Shown piece after piece: positions 33,644 through 51,824 of a stretch of DNA of 60,000 bases. The stretch is taken from NCBI RefSeq assembly GCF_037975245.1, contig NC_092566.1:2916001-2976000 (forward strand), read 5' to 3'. The translations under genes were made by a program, and so were the position numbers. This DNA is from Apostichopus japonicus. Lineage: Eukaryota; Echinodermata; Holothuroidea; Aspidochirotida; Stichopodidae. Positions within the stretch are counted from its first letter, which is position 1. The number at the start of each line of letters is the position of its first letter. The notes below the pieces were generated by a model that ran no database searches, had not been told where the DNA came from, and saw only the letters and a list, made by a program, of their open reading frames with translations.

Positions 33644-35375
33644 CAGTGGCGGAGAAACAGGTGGGGTTGGGGGTTTTTTAACCCCCCCCCCACTTTTTGA
33701 AGAGGGGGTTGGCCCACACAATCAACCCCCCCTAGTTTTTGCCAGTAATGTTCTGTTATAGCCTATGTTATGTGCTCCAAATGGCGTAATAAATCAAATT
33801 ATTAAATTTGAAATTGTTAAAGTCATTTCAACCTTTTACCTGGTAGGCTACATCAACAATTAACGACCGAAAACCGAGTTAGAATTGACCCACACATTAT
33901 TTCTAGCCCCTTTCCCCCACCTTGCGCATTGGAACTTGTAGCTCATAGCGCTAACTTCACACCACAACAGACATACACAAAATAACGTTTTGTTGCTGTT
34001 GAATAGCTTTGGAACTGTATACACTTGCCAACTTCAACGAGGTGAAGGAAGGAAAAGAAAAAGAAAAAAGAGAGAAAAGGAGAAAAGGATGGAGTCGAAA
34101 ATATGGCAAGAAAACGGGAAGAGAAAGAGGAACAGTGACAAAATTATTCGAATTTGTAAAGCAAACAACAGATATCACATCATATCATTGAGCATGAAGT
34201 GGCGTTCCACGATAAACAGCCTCCAAACCATGGGCGCAGATCCTGGTGAGGACAGCGGGACGCGTCCCCACCAACTTTTTCAGTAGTGGGGACATGATAT
34301 ACCGTGTCCCCACCAATTTGTCTTGACCAATAGCTGCATTTCAAGTTCCCCTGTATTGAACTTTGGCGCAGTTTGATCCAGCATTGTGCAAATGACATGC
34401 AGCAGTTCTCATTTTATTGTATTTTATCCACATTGTTAAATATAGGACGGAAATCGCATTTGCGGCAGTCTATATTTGTTTTCTGGGAGAGGACCCCAGA
34501 ACCATCGTATATACAAAAGTCTACTTGGATTATTTGTCCCCTGATTTTCTTTTTGCAGACGCCCATGTATTTCTCCAAACTAAATTTCTAAGCCATGAGA
34601 TCTAAAACTTAAGGAGGTTTAGGAGCATCATTAGGTCTGGGAAGTGTTATTTCCGGCGATCTGGGAGGTATATTTGCCCCAAAAAATCGTACGCTACTCG
34701 CGAACCAATGGTCGCGCTCCGCTTAGATAGTGTCATAGAACAGACACGCGTCCCCACCATTATCCAAGACTGATCTGCGCCCATGCTCAAAACTGTCGAT
34801 GTGTGTAGTATTCGGTTTCGGAAATATCTGGTATATTTTTATTTCCTTCAACGAAATTTTTTAGTAGCCGTCTGAATTTTCGAAAATTCCCTAACCAACA
34901 TTCTTCATCATACTTCATCATACTCGTGCAATTTTGACCCGTCTGTTAGGGTTTGAAGGAGGTTTTTCTATATCGGTTTTGTGCAACATTATGGGTATGT
35001 TTTGAAGTGAATTTATTCACGAGAATTGTGAATTTTCAAATTCTGAACAGTGGGGCTGACGGATATTGTGGGCCGCGATGAAGAATCACCTACAAAAGCA
35101 ATGATCCACAGGATATGTGATGAAGTCGAACATGATGTGTGACTGGTGACGAAGTTATAGATGAGAAAAAAAGTATTTGGAAAAAACTTGGTTCTCAGGC
35201 AAAAGTGTACATATAGTTGGTCAGTTTCAAGCCCGAGAAGTGCCATTTCCGGTGATCTGGGGGTACCAAAACCAGAAATTTGCTTGTACGCTGCGCGCCA
35301 ACCAATGGTGGCGCTCCGCTTAGATAGTAATACGCCCCCCCCCCCCCCAGGTTAGAAAATCCTGCATACGCCACT
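33644..35375. mobile_element. Composite hAT-like repeat, copy 1
   Basis: It begins CAGTGGCG (33644) and an inverted CGCCACTG ends at 35375. The first 1.44 kb (to about 35088) is nearly identical to the copy at 40849-42291. It contains a nested element at 34230-34784 and a second copy of a 100-base module at about 35230-35328. Flanking 8-mers are not convincingly duplicated, so the right boundary is tentative. The short purine-rich open frames inside are not convincing genes. Confidence 0.65.
34230..34784. mobile_element. Nested element with 13-bp terminal inverted repeats
   Basis: ATGGGCGCAGATC at the left and GATCTGCGCCCAT at the right are exact inverses; each is followed inward by a CGTCCCCACC phrase. 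The element is 555 bp and has a counterpart at 41440-41971 inside the second copy of the larger repeat, so it inserted before that repeat was duplicated or is an integral part of it. Confidence 0.75.
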
Positions 35376-36579
35376 GGTTAAATGCAGCTTTTCAAGGCCT
35401 GGGCAGTGCCATTTACTGCAATCTGGGAGGCAATATTTGCCAAAAAATTCTTGTGCACTTCGCGCCAACTTATGGTGGCGCTCCACTTAGATAGTGAGCC
35501 AGCAGTTATGACTTTTTATTTCATCAATGGCCACTGGTTTCAATGACAGGTGGTACGAAATTCATGCAATACTAATAGGGTTAGCCTGAATGAATTTGTC
35601 AATGTCATGCAGTAGCCTATGTGAGATTTTGTATAGCGCCGTAACATACCGTATCTCTTGTATTATATGCGGCTTTTCAATGTAGGCCGATAGGCTAGTA
35701 ACCTGCCGTCCCCTCTTGACCTACACACCCACGCTCGCATATATAGTTGAAAATTCTGTCACACGTAACTGATCCGCCCACACTCCCCCCCCCCCCCCCC
35801 CTCATCCACTCACGCACACATAAAATCGCGGCACTATTGCAAGACTCACGCTCGTTTGACAATTCCAACAATGATTTCCTTGTAAGGTTCCAAACTTCTC
35901 ACTCACCATACCTCGTGCACAACAAACCTTCAGTATAAGTTATAACACGTACGTAAATTGCAGGCAAAAGCATCTTTCCAATCAGACTGATAAGATATAC
36001 ATCAATAAATATGGCAGAAACTACACCATACCAAGAAAAAAGAAAGGAAAAAAAACCTGACACGTGCATCGAACTCCCAAGGAATTATCTTTTTGAACGG
36101 TGACTATAAAGGAGTGAACAGGGAAAGGCTGTGGCAGAATAAACCAAGTCTAGCCGACTTTGTTCGGGAAAGGATGAATTAAAGTGGAATTATACAGTTA
36201 TAAAGCTTCCAGGTATAGTATACTGATAATACTATAAATCAACTCCTCGAGTTGGTGCACGGATCCGTAACGGAAACATGAAATTGTGTCTCGACCAGCC
36301 CGGGTGTATTGTTTTTAATTTATATGCCTCTACTTGCTATTTATGACATTTTATATAATGTTTTTTTCATAACAAGTTAATGACCCAAGTCAAATATTCT
36401 CAAGATGCTATTCTAAACTCCCATTATTCGCGCAAATATACGGTTACAAAATATGACATGGTTGGTTTGTATCGTTATTGTGTTAACTTTGGATTCTAGT
36501 ATTATATCCGTTACTAATGAAAGTGCAATGGTGCGTATATATATATATATATATATATACAAATATATATAAATATATA

Positions 36580-36611
<32 letters not shown>

Positions 36612-39600
36612 GCTTACAGACATATTGTGTGGTGTATAGCTATAGAGTGTATGCGTGGCGGTGAACGCGAACCTCTCTACGATAATAGTTTCGGCCTGAA
36701 ATAGTATAGTCTGAAATATATTTTACTCCTTCCATGGGCGTAGGCCTAGGCTCTCCCCGCCCCCATATTTATCTACCCCCCCATCCTCTACCCCCCCCCC
36801 CAAAAAGGAAGGAAGTCTAGCTACACCCCTGATTCAGTCTCAGGGAGGTCACACGCCGCCAGGGACGATGGGACACAAGACTGAAATCGCAAAAAATATG
36901 CTTGAAAAAAATATATATATCAACTTTGCATATACCGTATCCAAAAGTTCAGTATTTTAATGTTTAAAAACAAAAATCGAGGCACTTTTTAACTACATTT
37001 TGTTTTTCAATTGGGACATTTAAGAAGAAAATCAAAGAGCACTTTTCTAATGACAAACATGGGTTTATGAACAGAGCCGCTCTCAAGAATATTTTAGTCA
37101 CGATACCAAAGGCTCAGTTACATTTGCAATCGTGATGGTGTGTGTATGTATGTGCGTCTATATGTTTGATGCTTTGTCAACGTGATAACTGATTCCTGAT
37201 ACCTTTCTTTATATGTAGCTGCATTAGTCAATAGATAATCCTCTTCATTTTGGTTTGCACATGTCCACGTATATTAACATGTATATATGGGTTACCATGC
37301 ACAATTTGAATATGTTTAGGCAACGTAACCCCTATAACGTTTTCGTTTTCTGGTAACACAACTAGAACAGATTCATCCCTCTGAACGCGAGGAAGGGTAC
37401 CGTAGTTTCCTGGTTTGAAATACATAAGACACACACATACATACACTGACATCTTTTTCTTGAATTTCCTCTTTCTTTTTTTTCTCTCTCTATTTCTTTA
37501 TATAACTTCTTTGTCAACCTCAAAAAGGGCCGGGCACATTTACATAGCAAAATGCCACCATGATCATAAAAGAATTGTGTACTTTAAAATGGCGGTAATA
37601 TTACTATAGATAGTAATCTATATATGAATGTATTATCATATTAAACAAGCAAACTTTGTCAAAAATCTTTAAGCATAAATTAAGAAATACTAGCCTAAGA
37701 TCAAATCTTGTGCCTCACTGCATGGTGGGATGGAATTCATAAAACTGATATGAAATTAGCTAAAAAAATATTCGTTTAAATTTAAGTCCCTTTAATCTTA
37801 TATCTTTATTGTTTTATTTTCCCGCATTGCTGGCACAGAAACTTGCATATATAAGAACTACAGGTCAAAAAAGAAGAATAAACTAGAAATTCGGTCTGTG
37901 CCCTTTTCACATGAAATTTCTATCTAACCTATTTCTTTCTTTTTTCTTTTCTTTTCTTTTGACCTAAGAGAGATCTCCAAGCATCGTTAAACTGTTGCCA
38001 GCCGTTATATTCTTCTATAAATAACAATAATATTATAACATGATACAGGACAGGCCAACAAAACAGTAAAAAAAAGGGGGGGGGGGGATTAAAGGTACAA
38101 TAATATGTAAATGAGTGATAAACTTCCTAGACCGAGGTCAGCAAACTACTGCAGTATGCAATCCATAATGTCATATATACTGGTGATAAAATTGGCGTCC
38201 TATGGCCATTTAGATTATGTTGTTTACCGAACTCTTTATCTGTTATTTCGAATTATTGTCGTATATTGAATTTCTAATTACAGAAGAAGTATCCTTGTAC
38301 TGTTTCTTCATCGGGCCATATATTCAAGATTTGTGCGTAGTTTGCAAAAACTTCCATTGTATTTATAACTCCATAACTGGCATCCAAACACGGGCAGTAA
38401 TTGCATCGAAAGGGGGGGGGGGGGGGTAGTTAGACTTGTATTGAGGCGGCCGAGTGATATTCTAGTCGGCAGGCATGATCTTGTTTCTATAAGAAAATAT
38501 GTTTATATATTTCTGACAAGTTTTGGGTGCATTACAGGTATTTGGAGTGCATAGGCCTCCCCCCCCCACCCCCCACGTGGCTCTTCAACATGGCATTGCA
38601 TTCTGGTTAAAATGTTTCTTCAACTACTGATTTTTTATTCCTCTTGGTAGATATGGCTATGCTAATGCTGATTCTAAACTATATGAATTAAGTTTATATT
38701 TTGAACTATAACATTCACATCATTTTATTCAGCTATACGAAAAAAAGAGAAGGAATCGTATATGGTTTTACCCTCCAATAACATCACAAATTGACAAAAT
38801 GGCGCCCTGTCGAGACTTTTACTCTATGATTTATCCCGAATGAAGCAAGATTTGTCTATTATTTTGGGGTATTTGTTCATCGTCACCGTCACAGACAGGG
38901 GCGCAAACATGTCTATTTCAGGGGGAGGGAGGGTTAGCCCATAATAAAATTAAGAGGGCCACCCCACCAACGGCAGAGAGAATATTAAAAACAAAATCTT
39001 GGTCTACTGAATATAAATATACAACGTATATAAACAGTTGAAAATTCTTAAACATTGTTTCAAAATGTGCAAAATATAGCACCATTTTGCATCAAAGCAC
39101 CCTCCATATTACCAACGTTTATCAAAGGGGAGAAGTCTCCTTCCTTAAGACCAAACCCCTCGGGACGACATCAAATCTTATCCTCCAGAAACAAAAATAG
39201 TGGTTGTATCCCTGCTGTAAATATTACTCATCGACTACTTCATTAATGTGATTACATTTTCACATTTCGTCGCCCAGACACGTCTTCATATTAATATTGA
39301 CTGGGAAACTCAAGATGATGACGATCACCTTCTTATCTCAAACAACGTTCTTTACTTTTCTCAAATAATCTCAAAAAAATGTTCTCAATGACAGGTTAAA
39401 CACTCCCTATTGAATTAACATAGTCATCGTTAGCACAAATTAAATGTCTCCGAACGGGACTGAGGAATAGTAATAATGAAATATGACGAAATATATCAGG
39501 TAATTCAACTTACATGGTGGCAAAAAGTAACAGAATTTCGACAGCATTGCACGATCGCTATTGTCCATGCTGAAAGCTTTCAGCTGAGCTAAATATGGGA

Positions 39601-40163
39601 CGTACGAAGTAAGTCCAAGTTTACCGTGTTGAGTTTACATCTGTATAGATACAGTTGTCACACATACAGACAGACAGAAACTTGTTTTCTATATATATAT
39701 TAGCTACAGCCGATGACATTTCCCTTAATTCTATTCAATTGTCTGGAAAACCGATGACATTTATTTCCTATTGTTGACAACACGTGACAACTTGTGCCAC
39801 CACTTGTGAACACATTATACGCACAACCTTATCACGCACGAACACACACTTACACACACACACACACGTCATAGTGTTTGTCAAGGGTTACGCGGTTGCT
39901 ATCGTTGACAATGAAATTCGTTAAATTTCCCAATTCTTTAAAACATCTAAATAAATTAGTATAAATCAATTCATATTTATTCTTGGTTTTAATTTTTTTT
40001 ATTTTCTTTTTTTAAATAACCTGACGATCATAGAAGCATAACAAATCTGTAAAGATCAAACCGATACATATGCTTTAGTTACTGAAACAGTGTGCAGATA
40101 ACATCTTTTCTCTCCTTCTCTTCTTTCAAAGCGATAGTAATGTATAATCTGGGAGCTGTTATG

Positions 40164-40405
40164 CAGGCGCGTAGCCAAAGGGGGTGGGGCGAAGGGGCAG
40201 CCGCCCCCCCCCCCTTGAGCATATTTCTTATATATTTTTTTAATGGCTTGGGAAGTGCCATTTCCAGCGATCTGGGAGGCATTTTTCAGCCAAAATTTTC
40301 TTATACGCTTCGCGCCAACCCATGGTGGCGCTACGCTTAGATAGTTTGCAATGCCGAATCTACAGTTTCGCCCCTCCCTTGGCAAATTCCATGGCTACGC
40401 GCCTG
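40164..40405. mobile_element. hAT MITE with perfect 8-bp target-site duplication
   Basis: The ends CAGGCGCGTAGCCA and TGGCTACGCGCCTG are exact inverses, and both sides carry CTGTTATG (40156-40163 and 40406-40413). The 242-bp element contains one copy of the 100-base module (40245-40345) found elsewhere in this spacer, so it identifies the source family of that module. Confidence 0.93.
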
Positions 40406-40848
40406 CTGTTATGGAATATACAACTCCCTGGTATAATTAAGAAGAACGAATCACTCTGCAGGTGAGGAGACATCATCACCAACTGAAACCGACATGAACC
40501 CATGAACACTTTAAGTCCTGATCGGTGAAGGAATAATTCCCGACCCATTTGTTGGAGCAATAAATGTACGAGACAAACGTCTATATGGTATTGGCTATGT
40601 TAGCTCGAACGTCATGCATGAATCCCCTCCCAATTGCACTCATTGCCATAATATAGATTATTAAATCTTTGATTTCTTGCATGTATATGGTTCCGGAAAA
40701 GGCGAGAGAACATTTGTTTGAATTTTGTGACCTCTGATATTTGACACTATGACAACCCGGTGACCAGATATGCACCCACTAAGTATATTGGGCTTATACG
40801 GTTTAAGACCAGTTCACGACACACTCTCGTGTTAACACGCATACACAC

Positions 40849-42291
40849 CAGTGGCGGAGAAACAGGGGGGGGGGGTTGGGGGGGTTTTAACCCCCCCCCC
40901 ACTTTTTGAAGAGGGGGTTGGCCCACACAATCAACCCCCCCTAGTTTTTGCCAGTAATGTTCTGTTATAGCCTATGTTATGTGCTCCAAATGGCATAATA
41001 AATCAAATTATTAAATTTGAAATTGTTGAAGTCATTTCAACCTTTCACCTGGTAGGCTACATCAACAATTAACGACCAAAAACCTAGTTAGAATTGACCC
41101 ACACATTATTTCTAGCCCCTTTCCCCCACCTTGCGCATTGGAACTTGTAGCTCATAGCGCTAACTTCACCCCACAACAGACATACACAAAATAACGTTTT
41201 GCTGCTGTTGAATAGCTTTGGAACTGTATACACTTGCCAACTTCAACGAGGTGAAGGAAGGAAAAGAAAAAGAAGAAAGAGAGAAAAGGAGAAAAGGATG
41301 GAGTAGAAAATACGGCAAGAAAACGGGAAGAGAAAGAGGAACAGTGACAAAATTATTCGAATTTGTAAAGCAAACAGCAGATATCACATCATATCAGTGA
41401 GCATGAAAATGGCGTTCCACGATAAACAGCCTCCAAACCATGGGCGCAGATCCTGGTGAGGACAGCGGGACGCGTCCCCACCAACTTTTTCAGTAGTGGG
41501 GACATGATATACCGTGTCCCCACCAATTTGTCTTGACCAATAGCTGCATTTCAAGTTCCCCTGTATTGAACTTTGGCGCAGTTTGATCCAGCATTGTGCA
41601 AATGACATGCAGCAGTTCTCATTTTATTGTATTTTATCCACAGTTGTTAAATATAGGACGGAAATCGCATTTGCGGCAGTCTATATTTGTTTTCGTATAT
41701 ACAAAAGTCTACTTGGATTATTTGTCCCCTGATTTTCTTTCTGCAGACGCCCATGTATTTCTCCAAACTAAATTTCTAAGCCATGAGATCTAAAACTTAA
41801 GGAGGTTTAGGAGCATCATTAGGTCTGGGAAGTGTTATTTCCGGCGATCTGGGAGGTATATTTGCCCAAAAAATTGTACGCTACGCGCGAACCCATGGTC
41901 GCGCTCCGCTTAGATAGTGTCATAGAACAGACATGCGTCCCCACCATTATCCAAGACTGATCTGCACCCATGCTCAAAACTGTCGATGTGTGTAGTGTTC
42001 GGTTTCGGAAATATCTGGTATATTTTTATTTCCTTCAACGAAATTTTTTAGTAGCCGTCTGAATTTTCGAAAATTCCCTAACCAACATTCTTCATCATAC
42101 TTCATCATACACGTGCAATTTTGACCCGTCTGTTAGGGTTTGAAGGAGGTTTTTCTACATCGGTTGTCCATAGATGATATATTGTGCAACATTATGGGTA
42201 TGTTTTGAAGTGAATTTATTCGCGAGAATTGTGAATTTTCAAATTCTGAACAGTGGGGCTGACGGATATTGTGGGCCGCAATGAAGAATCA
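40849..42291. mobile_element. Composite hAT-like repeat, copy 2 (3' truncated)
   Basis: It is nearly identical to 33644-35088 apart from small indels: a 17-18 base deletion near 41695, a short insertion near 42165 and length differences in the C/G runs. It lacks the part of copy 1 beyond about 35088. The nested 41440-41971 element has one mismatch in its right terminal repeat. Confidence 0.8.
41440..41971. mobile_element. Nested inverted-repeat element, second copy
   Basis: The counterpart of 34230-34784. The left end ATGGGCGCAGATC is intact; the right end reads GATCTGCACCCAT, with one substitution. Confidence 0.7.
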
Positions 42292-43443
42292 TAATCAGGA
42301 TCCAAAATACTTTTTTTTTTAATTTCGGGTGTTATTTTGGGAAAATTGCCCCTGTCAATCTTGTTTCAGGCGCTACGTTAGAATGTTCGAGAGCTCTTTT
42401 ATATTATTCGATGAAGAAAATGGCCTCATGCAGGCTATTATAGGCCTATACACATGCAATACACAATTACACATAGTTACATTCCTAGGTACCGATTAAT
42501 AGGGCATCCAGGTGAAACGTGTATTAAGCATTACCCTTGTAACATGAGATTCTCAGCTGTTCGAGGGAACATGTAGGCATACTATAGTGTAGGCCTACTA
42601 TAGGGCCTATATGAATACTATGAGGGTGCATATATGTACTATATCAATACCGTGGGCGCAATAATACATTTTGTTGTTATAGGGCCAATGAAGCTCACAG
42701 TCAACTATTCTTGCTTTATAAAGACGGTTTATTTGAAAAGATCGCACTGCGTTTATGGTAGGCGAGAAATGAAGCTAAAAAGAGCCGTACATTCACGATG
42801 ATACATAAATGTAGGCATGAAAAAAATTCTTATCCCTGGCATTTGGTGGGGGGGATATGGTGTATTACATCCCCTCCACCCATTTTCATGGGGGATATAT
42901 CCCCCTTCCCCCCCAGGATCACCGCCCATGCTACATCCCCCAAAATACAAATTTTCGCACGAATTATAAATAAAGTACGATATCTCAACCCCGTGCAGCC
43001 TATTATGTATGAGAAGAGATAAACTTTCACGCAGCTAGTATATATGACTCAAAACAGATCAATTGTGATGCTAATTAGAGATCGTATTTGATATTTTGTT
43101 GATGTAAATCTCGAGGGTGTTAAATGCCAGACAATGCAATTTGCCTTTGCCTTTGCCTTTGACGCTTTCGTTTAAATCTGAAATATCCATATTTTAGACA
43201 GTGTAATGTTTCCAAGCTTCCATCTCTGTGAGATATAAAATCATGTATCGAGTCAGGAAAATCTCTGTTTATGAATAAACTGAAGTGATTCGTGACATCT
43301 CTGCTACAAAATACAACAATGTCTCCACAGACCATTCCACGTTTTCTCTGCCCTTCAAGGCAGATTTTTTAAGGTGGACAATGTTTTTTAACTTTATAAT
43401 TTTGCATCTTTCGTGCACTTCATTTACATTATAATCCCACATG

Positions 43444-44208
43444 GGTAGCAGATAGAAATTAAGCTTGATTTTATTTGATTTTATTCGGCAAAATATAATT
43501 CTTCATCTACATACAAAAAAACATGCACATAAAGATAAACATTTAAAATACAAGAAGGGAATATACTTAAAAAGAAGATAACATGCCAAGGATTATAACC
43601 CTTTAAGCTAAAAGCTTTTTTCCAAAGGGGTCCTTATAACCTTAAAAATACAAAAGATAAGAAATAAACTATTAAAACATCTAAAACATGCATACAAACA
43701 TTGTAAAAAAATTTAAAAAGCAAGAAAGATATTTACAAGCTAGACATTCATATGATTTTAAAGGTAGGCTTTGGCATCTTTTTTAAAATTGTATTTCAGC
43801 AGGATGGATTTTATGTTTTCAGGTAGCCTGTTCCAGTTTTTAATTGCATTGTAATAAAAAGACCCAGCACTGTGCGTTTTAATTTTTGGAAGTTGAAAAT
43901 TAAAAATACTACCTCTTGTGTTGTGGCTATGAACACTATTTACTCTAATAAAACTCTCCCTCATATAAACTGGAGAGGTACCATGGAAAACATTAAAAAC
44001 ATGATTCAGACGAAGCTGTTCAGCCCTAGTGTTGATGTTCAAAATACCAAGAGTTTTGAAGTCAGCATGGTTAATGTGATAACAAAAATCTTTACCAAGA
44101 ATGAATCTGATAACTTTGTTCTTGGCAGATTGTAATCTACGAGCGTGGTACTTAGCAGTACCTCTCCAGTTTATATGAGGGAGAGTTTTATTAGAGTAAA
44201 TAGTGTTC
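43444..44208 (-). mobile_element. 5'-truncated non-LTR retrotransposon (LINE) fragment
   Basis: The frame at 43758-44249 encodes the segment that follows the reverse-transcriptase domain in CR1/L2/Jockey-like LINEs: a LQSAKNKVIRFILG-type motif, then LNHVFNVFHG, HSHNTRGS and, at the end, YNAIKNWNRLPENIKS with FKKDAKAYL. The catalytic domain itself is absent. The sequence to about 43444 would be the 3' untranslated region. The 5' end is abnormal: 44158-44208 is a perfect 51-bp inverted copy of 43931-43981, so the first residues of the frame are not genuine LINE protein. It is a dead copy. Confidence 0.75.
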
Positions 44209-45616
44209 AGCTTAACACTACAGTTTCCATGTTCTCGATTTGAAACCATTTGAAGTAAAAATATCTTTCCGATGACAATATCACTGGTTTCAATGATCAG
44301 CCTGTGATGTCGTCTGTTAGAGAGACCTCTTTACCAGCCTTTTGTTTACACATTGAAACTTAAGTGATTATCACCAATATATTTCAGTTGTCATTACTTT
44401 TTGTATTTATTACAGCCATTTGCAGTTGGATTGTGTTGCTTGGAATTGCTAAACCCTCTAACGACCGAAACTTGTTTGTTTTCATTTTGATAAATTCTTG
44501 TGAGTTGCAACAAACAGGTTTAGCTTAGTGAATTCGGAGATTAAGGAAACCTATAGAAGCTAACTTAAAAGTGTATAGATGTAATGATCGAGGAGGAATA
44601 CCATGCTAGTACCAAACTTTCTGTTTTCAGTGACTGTGGACAAAATAAGGGGACAAGCTTGTAATCTTCGTAATCAATCCACTGCAAGGCAGGCCAAGCA
44701 TTAACCTAAAAGAGGCTATATTATTTAAATGTGTTTGATTGTCTGATAATAGCCAGAGGAATAATATAACGCTCTGACCAGCTGTAGGAACTTATAAGGA
44801 CAATACTACATCATCACGTGTGAAGACAGGGCTGATCTTGCGAACAAGGGGAACATTTGGTGCCTCTTATGAAACCAGCATGCATCTTTCGTGTCAATGC
44901 GGAAATCAGCCCCTTAAAGTTGTATAAACCTGGTGGCACCTCCGGAACCTCGCATACCACGGTTCACCATTCCCTAGCTGGTAAACCGAACACCTCGATA
45001 TATAATCCCCCACCACTGACAATTTTACTTTTACTCATGATGAAAAATGATGCATACTGCAAGGCCTGGAAAACGTGGGAGGTGGTCAGTGGGAAGTCCC
45101 AGGGCCTGTAAATGTGTTATCAAGAATAATGAAGGCTTCAATTGGGGGGTCCAGTAACATGGTTGCACCCAGGCCCTGGCCTTGCTCTCAATGTCATTGT
45201 CTACAGCAGGAAAGGTGTGGGAGAGGGGGGTTCTCCATTGCCCATCAATCCTGACCTCCATGATTGTCAACACGAGACAGATACTTTGGGGAGATGACAA
45301 AGAAACAATACTGAAAATACAAGGTATCTTAATTAACACATCTCTATATTTAATTCCCTTAATTTTTTTAAAAATAGTAAATTATCATTAGACCGATATT
45401 ATATACCGATTTTCACATTGGAAATATGTCTTAACATTCAATACCCCAGTCGACCAGTTTAATGATCACCTAGGTGATTTGGACTTTAACTTTTAGATTG
45501 CTTAGAAATGCTTAAAAGTTTACTGAAGATTAGATTTAATTTGAGGTTTCATTCCACCAAACTGTTTTCAGAAAACACAAGAAATAAAATATAACAACAA
45601 CAAGTATCACATTAAT

Positions 45617-45812
45617 TTCAATCATAGTTCGAGTCACTCCAAGATTAATGTATGTCGTCCAGTTACAGAGTTGTTGACAATTGACAATTCATAATCATGG
45701 ACATTAAAATATGAATCTAAGAGACTGACTTCGGTCGGCTTGCAGCTTTGATAAGCCAATGATGGCTTCTTCGCGAGTTCCTGCTTGCAGGAGGATCTAA
45801 AAAACATACATT
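45617..45812 (+). mobile_element. tRNA-derived SINE, 5'-truncated copy
   Basis: It is nearly identical over its length to the body of the SINE at 46199-46418 but lacks the A-box part of the tRNA head and has a small insertion (ATTAAAATATGAATC). It ends GGAGGATCTAA followed by an ACATACATT tail. Confidence 0.8.
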
Positions 45813-46198
45813 AAAATAAAGCTTTTATGTAAAAATCTCAATTAATAAAAGCCCACTCAACAGAATCCCGCCGAGCATCTGTTTCCCAACGTGTGGACAT
45901 TTTCTATACCACAATACAACTTTGTTCACTCCTTAAATGTTACAGTCCATTTCCCCTGGTAAATCCCCTCCGAGAGATCGAACAGGCAGTATATTGAAAA
46001 GATCAGTAATATAACAAAATATTGACTGAACTTGTAAACATGGTGATTAAATTTCAGAGAATTTGGGGAACAACTTGGGTTCTGCCTTATTTGCCGTCAA
46101 AACAAACTTCCCGCTTCTGGACAGGAAAAAAAATCATATTCTGATTATAAATGGATAAATCATATCAATATCATATTCCTTTCACTAATCACTCCCAA

Positions 46199-46418
46199 GG
46201 AGTGTTAGCTCAGTGGTTAACACCGGTGCCTGTCAATCATAAGGTCCCGAGTTCGAGTCACTCCAAGATTAATGTATGTCGTCCAGTTACAGAGTTGTTG
46301 ACAATTGACAGTTCATAATCATGGACGTAAGAGACTGACTTCGGTCAGCTTGCGGCTTTGATAAGCCAATGATGGCTTCTTCGCGAGTTCCTGCTTGCAG
46401 GAGGATCTAATATACATA
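46199..46418 (+). mobile_element. tRNA-derived SINE with intact head
   Basis: The head has acceptor-like GGAGTG pairing with CACTCC, an A-box TTAGCTCAGTGG and a B-box-like GAGTTCGAGTC; the anticodon arm is not well preserved. The body has three small hairpins in a row: CTGACTTCGGTCAG, GGCTTTGATAAGCC and CCTGCTTGCAGG. The tail is ACATACATGTACATA. It lies about 400 bases beyond the 3' end of BLOC1S2, on the opposite strand. Confidence 0.85.
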
Positions 46419-46812
46419 CATGTACATACTCCCCTCCCCCCTCACAAAAAGAACAAGAAACCAGACAGAAGCTCCAGGCTTTACTGCAAAGTTGTTTCTT
46501 GTTGCACTGCTTTAACATCAAGTCATGATACACATGAGTTATCTACAATCCAATCAAAAGATTGAAAGTTGAAATCTCAACCAGAAAACTAAAACATATT
46601 TCATTTAACTCTTCTTGATATTCTCATATTTGACCTCAAAGAAGTCACATGGTTGATCTTTTGAAAAGGAGTGATAAACATAATACATCTACTTTAGTCA
46701 AGAATGGCATCCATTTGCTTCCAGGGATCTGACCTTTGACACTCATCGGGTCGAGGGTCGCTATACAATTGCACGTTTTCGCGTCCACAAGGGTTAAGAC
46801 GTTTATTTCTGG

Positions 46813-51824
<5,012 letters not shown>

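Larger units (their letters stand above)
33373..46812. other. Repeat-rich intergenic spacer
   Basis: I find no host exon here. The spacer contains the receptor 3' flank, the two copies of a 1.4-kb repeat, hAT-like elements, an AT microsatellite (36537-36611), many G/C runs, a LINE fragment and two SINE copies, listed separately. Between these, for example 35500-40160 and 42300-43440, the sequence is AT-rich and non-coding as far as I can see. Confidence 0.6.

Noticed and set aside
33990-34286. Lys/Glu-rich open frame in the 1.4-kb repeat, present also near 41218
   Set aside because: It is in a purine-rich part of a dispersed repeat, differs by frame between copies and has no recognisable domain.
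45624-46418. Direct repeats considered as a CRISPR-like or LTR pair
   Set aside because: Only two copies, with a tRNA-like head and tail: they are SINE copies.
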